Of a DNA stretch of 64,000 bases, positions 53,322-61,267 are shown in pieces (the first letter of the stretch is position 1; each line of letters starts with the position of its first letter). The position numbers were made by a program, and so were the translations under genes. Location: contig NZ_JAOEGN010000002.1 of assembly GCF_025446935.1 (NCBI RefSeq), positions 1 through 64,000 of the forward strand, given 5' to 3'. Below the pieces are notes generated by a model. The model saw only the letters and a program-made list of their open reading frames with translations, did no database searches and was not told where the DNA came from. This stretch comes from Paracholeplasma vituli. Its GTDB lineage: Bacteria; Bacillota_I; Bacilli_A; Acholeplasmatales; UBA5453.

Positions 53322-54295
53322 AAAAAGATTTAAACAAGCGTGTTACACCCACATTAGATAGTCATTATGCAGCCTTAGATGCATTTCAAAACATCCCATT
53401 ATATGAAGGTGAAATTCCAGAAGAGTTCTTACCACAAGCCGCTCCTAAGTGTTTCTTAGGCGCTTGGTACCGTAAAGTGTATTCATCAAAAGACGCTTGG
53501 CTTGGGATTGAAGGGATTATTAAACTAGGCGAATTCACACCCGATGAAGCCCGCTTCGGTAATGATAACCGTACATTTTGGTTACGTTACTTAGACAGTC
53601 CTTCGATTTATATGGGTGGTCAAGCTCTAAGTGAATCCGATGCTGGTTTAGGTTGGATGGTAGGCTATGAAACCACCGATACAAGTGAACCATTAAATTA
53701 TGGTTCGAAGAAAGTGGCGTATCGTCCGTTTTACCGTTACATTTACGCTGAAGCCATCGATATCGAGGGTAATGTTCAACGTAACAACGTCAACTCGTGG
53801 AACGTATCTGATCCTAAACGATTTGAATATTACTATTTCCCAGGGGATGTCATTCGTATGAGCGTATATAGCCCAGTTGAAAACTATTTACAGTTGAAGA
53901 TTGAACTCGTTGAACCGACTCAAATACCTAAGTATCAAGCACAAAGAGCGGCATTTAATCTTAAAGATAACAAACCTTCTACCTATTATAGCCCACTATT
54001 TTACAGTGAAGGTCATGGTGTGAATAACGCCGAATTCAAACGTGTGAACTCGATTGACCAATACGGTAATGAAGGTTCAAACGTGAAACCTACTAAAGCG
54101 ACGGTTAGTGAAGCAGAATGGCGTGAAGTATATCTTTACCGCAAAGTCAACAACATACTTGTTAAAGTCCCATTCAACAAGCAAAGACAAACGAGCATGA
54201 TTTGTCCAAATGCTGAATCATTTAGCATTACTGTATCCGAAGAACAAAAACAAAAAGGCGGAGAATCCATCACGATTCATCCGAAGCCGTTATAG
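53318..54295 (+). CDS. Unknown-family island protein 3
   Basis: The 325-residue protein is the third and intact cytoplasmic paralogue. Shared blocks are KCFLGAWYRKV (from about 45), SIYMGG, ESDAGL, YRPFYRYI, EYYYFPGDVIRM, EGHG, KRVNSIDQYGNEG and ESITIHP. There is no signal peptide. It overlaps the FAD oxidoreductase gene as ATGA, so the two are translationally coupled and may act on the same molecule. I do not recognise the family; a carbohydrate-active role is inferred from context. Confidence 0.78.
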   Translation: MKKDLNKRVTPTLDSHYAALDAFQNIPLYEGEIPEEFLPQAAPKCFLGAWYRKVYSSKDAWLGIEGIIKLGEFTPDEARFGNDNRTFWLRYLDSPSIYMGGQALSESDAGLGWMVGYETTDTSEPLNYGSKKVAYRPFYRYIYAEAIDIEGNVQRNNVNSWNVSDPKRFEYYYFPGDVIRMSVYSPVENYLQLKIELVEPTQIPKYQAQRAAFNLKDNKPSTYYSPLFYSEGHGVNNAEFKRVNSIDQYGNEGSNVKPTKATVSEAEWREVYLYRKVNNILVKVPFNKQRQTSMICPNAESFSITVSEEQKQKGGESITIHPKPL

Positions 54296-54306
54296 AAAGA
54301 AGTGTT

Positions 54307-54984
54307 ATGATGAACGTACTAGAACAAATTAAAGGTAAACTGATTGTCAGTTGTCAAGCCTTAGAACATGAACCTCTACATGGTTCTCACATCATGCGTA
54401 AAATGGCTAAAGCAGCCAAAGAAGGTGGCGCATCTGCCATTAGAGCGAATAGCGTATCGGATATCATTGAAATCAAAGCGGAAACCGGATTACCTGTGAT
54501 TGGACTAATCAAAAGAGACTATCCAAAATGTGATGTCTATATTACCCCAACCGTCAAAGAAATCGATGAGTTGATTTCATCTGGTTGTGAGATCATCGCC
54601 ATGGACGCGACGAACCGTTGTCATCCAGATTCAGTTAGTTTAAAAGAAAAAGTAGACCGAATTCATCAAGCTAACCTCTTAGCGATGGCTGACATCTCCA
54701 CTTATGAAGAAGCGATGCACGCTCAAGCATTAGGGTTTGACATGGTTTCTACAACACTTTCTGGGTATACCCCTTATTCACCACAACAAGAAGCACCAGA
54801 CTTCGATTTGGTCGGTAAACTTGTTAAAGATTTAAGTATCCCAGTGATTGCTGAAGGCAGAATCTTCTCAGTTGAAGATATCAAAACAGTTAAAGCGCAC
54901 AATCCATTCGCTATTGTTGTCGGTAGTGCGATTACCCGGCCTCAAGTCATTACTAAAAGATTTGTGGATGCATATCTAGAATAA
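54307..54984 (+). CDS. nanE: N-acetylmannosamine-6-phosphate 2-epimerase
   Basis: The 225-residue TIM-barrel enzyme converts ManNAc-6-phosphate to GlcNAc-6-phosphate. It contains LIVSCQALEHEPLHG, AIRANSVSDI, GLIKRDYP, MADISTYEEA and IAEGRI. It is the last gene of the 17-gene operon and links ManNAc to the nagA-nagB route. No N-acetylneuraminate lyase is in the window, so the ManNAc may come from a source other than sialic acid. Confidence 0.96.
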   Translation: MMNVLEQIKGKLIVSCQALEHEPLHGSHIMRKMAKAAKEGGASAIRANSVSDIIEIKAETGLPVIGLIKRDYPKCDVYITPTVKEIDELISSGCEIIAMDATNRCHPDSVSLKEKVDRIHQANLLAMADISTYEEAMHAQALGFDMVSTTLSGYTPYSPQQEAPDFDLVGKLVKDLSIPVIAEGRIFSVEDIKTVKAHNPFAIVVGSAITRPQVITKRFVDAYLE

Positions 54985-54990
54985 TTATTC

Positions 54991-55020
54991 AAACACAAAA
55001 CGAACCTGTTTTGTGTTTTT
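54991..55020 (+). terminator. Terminator of the 17-gene operon
   Basis: AAACACAAAAC and GTTTTGTGTTT form an 11-bp stem around GAACCT, followed by further T. Confidence 0.9.
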
Positions 55021-55061
55021 TACCGTTACCATAAAATTTAGAAATATTATCGAAAATGTAT

Positions 55062-55090
55062 TTTATAAAAAATATGATCTTTGATATAAT
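55062..55090 (+). promoter_or_regulatory. Promoter of the 55131 lipoprotein gene
   Basis: TTTATA (55062-55067), 17 bases and TATAAT (55085-55090). No GntR-type operator is seen here, so this gene may lie outside the regulon. Confidence 0.5.
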
Positions 55091-55130
55091 GAATTCATCA
55101 TTATAATATGGAAGGAGTCTTAATCAAATT

Positions 55131-56357
55131 ATGAAAAAAAGTATGATTTTCGTATTCAGTTTATTTGTCGTATTAACCACTGTAGCGTGTAGTTCAAATA
55201 AACCAGTTGAGTTCAAAACACTAAGAGATGCAGCATCTTATTATCAAGAATCTTTAACAGAGGTCATTCAAAATGGCCAAGCAAAGCCAGAAGATTCAAA
55301 TATGCCGATTACGGACGCAAATAGGTTAGTTTCTAGAGCTGAATTCTTAGCTATCTATGAAACGATGAAAGATACCAGTCAGGTTCTCTATTTGTCTGAA
55401 CATTTGAAAAACTATAGTATGTTATTAGAAGATTTGAATAAACAACTCGTAACCGCTACAGATCAAACAGAACTTACAACCAAACTATCAAACCTTGAAG
55501 ATATTAGCACTGATTTTGAAATCTTTTTAGCAGAAGATTCTAGTCTTATTTTTGAATATACCAAAACCCGTTTAGGTCGTGAAGGTGAATTCAATCTTCA
55601 AACAAGAATCGAAATTGGTGAGAAAAATAAGAAACTATTTATAAAGGAATTAGCACAAAGACCTACAAATACTCAATATGAATACTATGAATTTATCGAA
55701 GCTTCTTCTATTTTTGAAATCGAATATTCTAGTCAAACAGAGTTTAGTTTTAGATCGACCAATCTAAAAACCAATGAATATGTGTGGTTAATGGAAAATG
55801 TAGATGCACGCATGAATCCACGAACATTTCATTTATGGTACAATCCGAAAACAAACATCCAAACAATATTTGAAAAAACCACTCATATGAGACGCGAATT
55901 ACATCTTATGAATGAACAAGGCACCTTCTTTACGTATAAGGACATCGAGAATGGTCCGATTAGTCTTTGGTTTCAGTTGTTAGAAGCGACAAATTGGGAT
56001 CAAGCGTATGCGGGGTACACCGATGTATATTTGGTCGGGGTATATCGAAAAAATGCTTCCGTATTTAGTGATGCAAATTACCAATTTAACACGCTGTATG
56101 ACCCAGTTAACAAAATCGCCAATGTCGGTGTATTTATGGATGCGACATCGGAAACATTTACCAATGAGCTCTTGTCTTTAGAAAAGTATGGATTAAGTTT
56201 TTATGAAAACAAACTTACAACAGACTATATCACAAACACACTTAATAGTGCACAAAATGATAGTAAGCATCTGTTTTTCTATCAAGGCATTGATTTTCAA
56301 AGTGGTAATGTATTAGACGAATTCATCGACAAAATCGATATCGACTTATTTGTATAA
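55131..56357 (+). CDS. Hypothetical lipoprotein
   Basis: The 408-residue protein has a lipoprotein signal ending TTVAC (Cys 20), a helical region (about 30-140) and a beta-rich C-terminal half. I do not recognise it. It has its own promoter and terminator between the glycan operon and the second GH20 gene. Its sequence resembles none of the other lipoproteins in the window. Confidence 0.75.
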   Translation: MKKSMIFVFSLFVVLTTVACSSNKPVEFKTLRDAASYYQESLTEVIQNGQAKPEDSNMPITDANRLVSRAEFLAIYETMKDTSQVLYLSEHLKNYSMLLEDLNKQLVTATDQTELTTKLSNLEDISTDFEIFLAEDSSLIFEYTKTRLGREGEFNLQTRIEIGEKNKKLFIKELAQRPTNTQYEYYEFIEASSIFEIEYSSQTEFSFRSTNLKTNEYVWLMENVDARMNPRTFHLWYNPKTNIQTIFEKTTHMRRELHLMNEQGTFFTYKDIENGPISLWFQLLEATNWDQAYAGYTDVYLVGVYRKNASVFSDANYQFNTLYDPVNKIANVGVFMDATSETFTNELLSLEKYGLSFYENKLTTDYITNTLNSAQNDSKHLFFYQGIDFQSGNVLDEFIDKIDIDLFV

Positions 56358-56369
56358 TGAATCATTCGA

Positions 56370-56404
56370 AACGACCTATTCATCTAGAGATTAGGTCGTT
56401 TTTT
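56370..56404 (+). terminator. Terminator after the 55131 lipoprotein gene
   Basis: AACGACCTA and TAGGTCGTT form a 9-bp stem, followed by a T run. Confidence 0.9.
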
Positions 56405-56443
56405 CTTATACTTCGAAGTCTAGGACAACCTGAATGATTCTTA

Positions 56444-56452
56444 TGTTATACT
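56444..56452 (+). promoter_or_regulatory. Extended -10 promoter element of the second GH20 gene
   Basis: TGTTATACT is an extended -10 element 24 bases before the gene. No good -35 element and no operator of the island type were found. Confidence 0.4.
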
Positions 56453-56475
56453 ACATCTAAAGGCTAGGTGAAATT

Positions 56476-58302
56476 ATGAACCGCTTAAACGCTGCAATCC
56501 AAATGGTAGAACAAACACTGAATTTAGATTTGAGTAGTACATCAACCATAAAATTTATCCACAGAATAGACATCAAAGGGTACGAAATCCTTCAAGATGA
56601 AACCAGTAGTACAATCTATTTCCAAAATTTGAATGACGCCATGAGTGCTTTAGGCATTTGGATATCCAATCCAAAAACCGAATATCACTATCAAAAAGAT
56701 AGACCCATCGAAAAGGTCAGTTTGATGCTCGATACCGCTCGGATAGCTGTACCAAAAATCGAAACTCTAAAAACCTATGTAGTCATTCTTTCTTTATTAG
56801 GCTATAATGCTTTAGGCTTATATTTAGAGGATGTTTTTGAGATTAAATCAGAACCAAAGTTTGGTTACATGCGTGGTAGATACACAATGGAAGAACTCAA
56901 GGAGTTAGACGATTTCGCAGCCAAATTCGATTTTGAGATTATCCCATACATTCAGACACTTGCTCATTTAGGATCCATTTTTAAGCACTGGGATTACCAT
57001 TCGATCAAAGATATCGATGATATTCTATTAGTCAATGAACCGAAGACTTATGAACTCATTGAACACATGTTAAAAACAACCCAAAAAGCCTTTAGAACGA
57101 AAGAAATCAACATCGGTATGGATGAAGCATGGATGTTGGGTTTAGGCCGTTATTTAGATAAGTATGGGTATCAAGACCGACTTACAATTATGTTTGAACA
57201 CCTCCATAAAGTCAATGCTCTATGCGTAAAATACGACTATCAACCCTCGATGTGGGCAGATATGTTTTTCCATTTGGTTGCAGGAAACTACTTCGAATCG
57301 AACATTTCATTTAATGAAGACATAAAAAAGAAAATCCCATCCAATCTCAAACTGATTTACTGGGATTATTATCAAACTGAGCGAGAACGATACGATCAAA
57401 AATTCACTGCGTTAAAACAACTAACTTCAAATTATGGGTATGCCGGTGGAGCTTGGAAGTGGATTGGTTTCGCACCTATTAATGATGTTACTAGGCGAAC
57501 GATGAGTTTAGCAATTGAATCAGCGAAAGCCCATCAAGTTAAAGATTTTATCGTTACTGGTTGGGGCGATAATGGTGGGGAAGCGTCACAATTTTCAATC
57601 CTACCTAGTTTAGTCTATTTGATTCAAACCATCCAAGGGGATGATCGAATCCATATCGATAATTTCCTAACCCTACTCACAGGGCACGACGAAGCAAATT
57701 GGCTTGCTTTAGACAAACCCAATCAGCTCTATGAAAACCTCCCGGCCATCCCTGTGAATCCTTCAAAGTACTTACTTTATGAAGACCCCTTCTTAGGGGC
57801 TGCGAATATGCCACTAAGTCCAATTTATCGTAGTTTTTATCAAAAGCATGTCAAAGTTTTAAGGCAGATTTCAAAGGAATATAGTCCATATCAGTATGTC
57901 TTTGATACACTCTATAAACTCTGTGAAGTCTTAAAGGATAAATCAACACTAAGCATTCGACTCAAGGTAGCTTATGATGAAAAGAATATCGCTTCATTAA
58001 GCGATTTGGCGTATAAAGAAATTCCTAATACCATTCGTAAAATCGAAGCCTTTTACCAAGCCTTTATGTTACAGTGGCACAAAGAAAATAAACCGTTCGG
58101 ATTTGAACACCACAGTCATCGTATTGGCGGGCTAAAACAGCGCTTAACTGATATCGCAAACCGTTTAGATGACTATATCCAGGGTAGAGTAAATGAAATC
58201 CCGGAACTCAAAGAACGAATCATTGAACTAGCCAATGATTCTTATAACGGCCTACGCTATTTAAATACTTATAGCGATTTGATTTCATTTGGAAAATTAT
58301 AA
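56476..58302 (+). CDS. GH20-type beta-N-acetylhexosaminidase, second cytoplasmic paralogue
   Basis: The 608-residue protein has the barrel from about residue 85 (VSLMLDTARIAVPKI) and the catalytic pair D216-E217 in NIGMDEAWM. Aromatic residues occur in MWADMFF, YWDYYQ and TGWGDNGGE. There is no signal peptide. It is similar in length and order of motifs to the 28766 product but diverged, suggesting a different linkage or sugar. It is transcribed alone. Confidence 0.87.
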   Translation: MNRLNAAIQMVEQTLNLDLSSTSTIKFIHRIDIKGYEILQDETSSTIYFQNLNDAMSALGIWISNPKTEYHYQKDRPIEKVSLMLDTARIAVPKIETLKTYVVILSLLGYNALGLYLEDVFEIKSEPKFGYMRGRYTMEELKELDDFAAKFDFEIIPYIQTLAHLGSIFKHWDYHSIKDIDDILLVNEPKTYELIEHMLKTTQKAFRTKEINIGMDEAWMLGLGRYLDKYGYQDRLTIMFEHLHKVNALCVKYDYQPSMWADMFFHLVAGNYFESNISFNEDIKKKIPSNLKLIYWDYYQTERERYDQKFTALKQLTSNYGYAGGAWKWIGFAPINDVTRRTMSLAIESAKAHQVKDFIVTGWGDNGGEASQFSILPSLVYLIQTIQGDDRIHIDNFLTLLTGHDEANWLALDKPNQLYENLPAIPVNPSKYLLYEDPFLGAANMPLSPIYRSFYQKHVKVLRQISKEYSPYQYVFDTLYKLCEVLKDKSTLSIRLKVAYDEKNIASLSDLAYKEIPNTIRKIEAFYQAFMLQWHKENKPFGFEHHSHRIGGLKQRLTDIANRLDDYIQGRVNEIPELKERIIELANDSYNGLRYLNTYSDLISFGKL

Positions 58303-58308
58303 AATTGG

Positions 58309-58344
58309 ATAAAAAAAACGGTAGATTGAAATTAATCTATCGTT
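58309..58344. terminator. Convergent terminator between GH20 and trxB-like genes
   Basis: AACGGTAGATT and AATCTATCGTT form an 11-bp stem with one G-T pair. The minus strand is followed by eight T, making it a good terminator for the trxB-like gene. It is weaker for the plus strand. Confidence 0.8.
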
Positions 58345-59192
58345 TATTTCTTTAGTAATTTTTTGATTGCGATGGCTGCATGCATACCATCAGCCGCTGC
58401 TTTAGCAACCTGTAAAACACCACCAACGGTGTCACCAGCTGCGTAGAGTCCTTCAATATTGGTCATGAAGTTATCATCGACAACAATATTTGTGTTTTCT
58501 ACAATTGCGCCAATACGGGTAGCGAATTCAACTGCACCAGGTGAACCCAGTGCGATGAAAATCCCATCCACATCGTATGAACCATTTTCGGTTACGATGG
58601 TGGTTGCTCTGGTTTCATCCCCTGTGATTTCAGTGATTTTTTCAGAGATGACAGGATAGTCTACATCCACAGTTAATGGGTTACCATTGGTAAAGATTTG
58701 GATATCTTCAGTTAAGAATTCCATATCTTTTAATTCGTGTAACATGTATTCGTTATAGCCAACTAGTGCAAGTTTTTTCTTTCTAAAGAAGAAGCCATCA
58801 CAAGTGACACAAAAACTAATACCCTTACCACGATATTTTTGAAACCCTTTGATCTTAAGTGTTGTTCTTGGTTTACCCGTAGCAAGCAAGACAGTTTTAC
58901 CTTCAAACTCGCCATTTTTAGTGGTTACAGTGAAGTGTTCCATTTTATCGATGGCAATGACTTCATCTTGTAATACTTCAATGCCCAGTTCATTGGCTTG
59001 TTTAACGCCGCGTTCAATGAGTTCAGTACCTGTAATTCCGCCAGGGAAACCGTAGTAATTGTCAATGATGACACCATCATAAAGCGAACCATTGTCTTTA
59101 CCAATAACTAAAACGTTCTTGTTAGAACGCTTCAAGTAGATTGCGGCTGAGATCCCAGAAGGACCCTTACCGATGATGATTGTATCAAACAT
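58344..59192 (-). CDS. trxB: Thioredoxin-reductase-like flavoprotein lacking the usual NADPH site
   Basis: The 282-residue protein has the FAD motif GKGPSG (8-13), the redox pair C128-V-T-C131 and the C-terminal FAD block GLYAAGDTVGG. It is about 30 residues shorter than typical TrxB. Where GGGDSA should bind NADPH it reads LVGYNEYML, and the HRRxxxR motif is missing. Ferredoxin-linked reductases of clostridia lack the same motifs. It directly follows trxA, so it probably reduces that thioredoxin with an unusual electron donor. The symbol reflects homology only. Confidence 0.85.
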   Translation of the reverse strand: MFDTIIIGKGPSGISAAIYLKRSNKNVLVIGKDNGSLYDGVIIDNYYGFPGGITGTELIERGVKQANELGIEVLQDEVIAIDKMEHFTVTTKNGEFEGKTVLLATGKPRTTLKIKGFQKYRGKGISFCVTCDGFFFRKKKLALVGYNEYMLHELKDMEFLTEDIQIFTNGNPLTVDVDYPVISEKITEITGDETRATTIVTENGSYDVDGIFIALGSPGAVEFATRIGAIVENTNIVVDDNFMTNIEGLYAAGDTVGGVLQVAKAAADGMHAAIAIKKLLKK

Positions 59193-59193
59193 A

Positions 59194-59505
59194 CTAAACG
59201 CCTAGTGCTTTTCTAAGTTCGTCTTTAGAACGGACACCAATGATGCTGTTTACAACTTTACCGTCTTTGAAGATTAATACAGTTGGAATAGACATAATTC
59301 TAAATTGGTTTGCAAGTTCAGATTGTTCATCCACGTTTACTTTCGCAACGACTGCTAAGCCTTGAACTTCTTCAGCTAAGGATTCAACGATTGGCCCCAA
59401 CATTTGGCAAGGACGGCACCAAGCTGCCCAGAAATCTACCAATACAGGTTGTTTGGATTCTAATACTGCACTCTTAAAGTTATCTTTTGTAATTGCTAAT
59501 GTCAT
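59194..59505 (-). CDS. trxA: Thioredoxin
   Basis: The 103-residue protein has the thioredoxin fold with active site WCRPC (Cys 30 and 33) in place of the common WCGPC, the buried Asp (VLVDFWA) and the cis-Pro in MSIPTVLIF. GGAGG precedes the ATG. The reductase-like gene starts one base after its stop. An Arg between the cysteines may tune redox potential or partner choice. Confidence 0.95.
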   Translation of the reverse strand: MTLAITKDNFKSAVLESKQPVLVDFWAAWCRPCQMLGPIVESLAEEVQGLAVVAKVNVDEQSELANQFRIMSIPTVLIFKDGKVVNSIIGVRSKDELRKALGV

Positions 59506-59589
59506 GATTTAGTACCTCCTAAAATAATTTGACTGAGGTTATTATACTCATTCGGCTAATAGAAATCTAGTAGTTTGCAACAATTATTA

Positions 59590-59598
59590 TGTTATAAT
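59590..59598 (+). promoter_or_regulatory. Extended -10 promoter of the ecf operon
   Basis: TGTTATAAT is an extended -10 element 26 bases before ecfA1. The nearby TTGCAA (59575-59580) is only 12 bases away, too close to act as its -35. Confidence 0.5.
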
Positions 59599-59624
59599 AG
59601 ATAAGTACATTAGTAGGTGATTAA

Positions 59625-60440
59625 ATGACTAAAATTAAGGTGGAAAACCTCAAATTTTCATATAACAACAAAGACGAAGCCATCCAAAATCTCTCCTTTG
59701 ATATCGAAGAAGGGGCTTGGGTTTGTATCGTTGGCCACAACGGTTCAGGAAAAAGCACACTCGCTAAGCTTCTAATCGGGCTCTTAAAAGCCGATGCGGG
59801 CAGTATTATAATCGATGGCCTTGAAATGAATGAAAAAACCGTTCAAGACATTCGTAAGAAGGTCGGGATTGTATTTCAAAACCCAGATAATCAGTTTGTC
59901 GGTGTGACCGTCAAACACGATATTGCATTTGGGTTAGAAAACCAATGTGTACCTCAACCGAAAATGGTTGAACTCATCGATGAATATGTCAATATTGTTG
60001 GGATGAAAGAATACTTAAACAAGGAACCGCATCAACTATCTGGTGGTCAAAAACAAAGGGTTGCGATTGCTGGCGCGCTTGCGATGAATCAAGACATCAT
60101 GATTTTTGATGAAGCGACTTCGATGTTAGACCCAGAAGGTGTTAGAGATATTACGGAATTTATTGTTAGATTGAATAAAGAATACAAAAAAACAATCATC
60201 ACGATCACCCACGATCTCGAATTTGCGAAACGTGCAGACCATATGATTGTACTCAAAAAAGGAAAAGTCATATTGTCCGGTACCCCAGACGAAGTCTTTA
60301 GCCACAAAGACATTTCGGAGGATACCGATTTAAATATTCCATTTGGTATGCGTGTGTTTGACCAAGTGAAGAACGACGAATTATTGAAGAAAGATGAAGC
60401 ATTGGTAAAGGCACTATGGGCATACAGTTTAACCAAGTAA
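59625..60440 (+). CDS. ecfA1: Energy-coupling factor transporter ATPase 1
   Basis: The 271-residue ABC ATPase has Walker A GHNGSGKST, Q-loop FQNPDNQFVG, signature LSGGQKQR and Walker B DIMIFDEATSMLDPEG. With EcfA2 and EcfT it powers vitamin and cofactor uptake through exchangeable S components encoded elsewhere. ecfA2 starts inside its last 25 bases. Confidence 0.96.
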   Translation: MTKIKVENLKFSYNNKDEAIQNLSFDIEEGAWVCIVGHNGSGKSTLAKLLIGLLKADAGSIIIDGLEMNEKTVQDIRKKVGIVFQNPDNQFVGVTVKHDIAFGLENQCVPQPKMVELIDEYVNIVGMKEYLNKEPHQLSGGQKQRVAIAGALAMNQDIMIFDEATSMLDPEGVRDITEFIVRLNKEYKKTIITITHDLEFAKRADHMIVLKKGKVILSGTPDEVFSHKDISEDTDLNIPFGMRVFDQVKNDELLKKDEALVKALWAYSLTK

Positions 60441-61267
60441 GTTATTTTTACCGTGGCGTAAAAAATGAAACCTATGAAGCCATCAATCAAATTACTTTAA
60501 ATATTAATGATGGCGAATTTGTGGCGATTTGTGGACAAACAGGTAGTGGGAAAACCACGCTAGTTCAACACATGAATGCGTTATTAAAACCAACCAAAGG
60601 GACCATTCAAATCTATGAACACACCCTCCCTTTAAAAGATAAGAAAACCAAGATTGGTCCAATCCGTAAAAAAGTTGGGCTTGTTTTTCAATTTCCGGAG
60701 TACCAACTGTTTGAAGAAACCATCCTCAAAGACATTATGTTTGGGCCACTCAACTTTGGATTATCCTTAAAAGAAGCCGAAGAAAAAGCACGTGAAGCTG
60801 CCAAATTGGTTGGACTTGATGATGAAATATTACAAAAATCACCATTCCGTATCAGTGGGGGTCAAATGCGTCGCGTCGCGATCGCAGGTATCCTCGCGAT
60901 GGAACCTGAAATGCTTGTTTTAGATGAACCTACTCGTGGGCTAGACCCCAAAGGCTCAGATGAAATGATGGCGTTATTTAATGAACTTCATGAAAAACAT
61001 GGAAAAACCATCGTACTCATAACCCATGATATGGACATTGTTGCGCGCTATGCGAAACGTATCTTAGTCATGGATAAAGGTAAAATCAAGTTTGATGGAA
61101 CAAGAGAACTCTTATTTATTTCCGATGAATTTGAACACCTCCACTTAGCAAAACCTCAAGCATACCGAATGATGGAATACCTTTCAAATACTTTAGGTTA
61201 TCCTTTTAAACAAGTCTTCACTGAAGAAGACCTCCTCGCTTATTTAAAGGAGGTGCGCCATGAATAA
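60416..61267 (+). CDS. ecfA2: Energy-coupling factor transporter ATPase 2
   Basis: The 283-residue ABC ATPase has Walker A GQTGSGKTT, FQFPEYQLFEET, signature ISGGQMRR and Walker B MLVLDEPTRGLDPKG. It pairs with EcfA1 as a heterodimer. It overlaps ecfA1 by 25 bases and ecfT by 8, with GGAGG near its end serving ecfT. Confidence 0.96.
   Translation: MGIQFNQVSYFYRGVKNETYEAINQITLNINDGEFVAICGQTGSGKTTLVQHMNALLKPTKGTIQIYEHTLPLKDKKTKIGPIRKKVGLVFQFPEYQLFEETILKDIMFGPLNFGLSLKEAEEKAREAAKLVGLDDEILQKSPFRISGGQMRRVAIAGILAMEPEMLVLDEPTRGLDPKGSDEMMALFNELHEKHGKTIVLITHDMDIVARYAKRILVMDKGKIKFDGTRELLFISDEFEHLHLAKPQAYRMMEYLSNTLGYPFKQVFTEEDLLAYLKEVRHE

Noticed and set aside
22112-58344. Search for insertion sequences, integrases, attachment repeats or a replication origin around the island
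   Set aside because: No transposase- or integrase-like reading frame, no long flanking direct repeats and no DnaA-box cluster were seen, so mobility is inferred only from broken synteny.
59575-59598. TTGCAA and TATAAT as a standard promoter for ecfA1
   Set aside because: The spacing is only 12 bases. The extended -10 TGTTATAAT is the better explanation.
60089-60490. Minus-strand frame of 133 codons across ecfA1/ecfA2
   Set aside because: It is antisense to conserved ATPase motifs and lacks a start signal.
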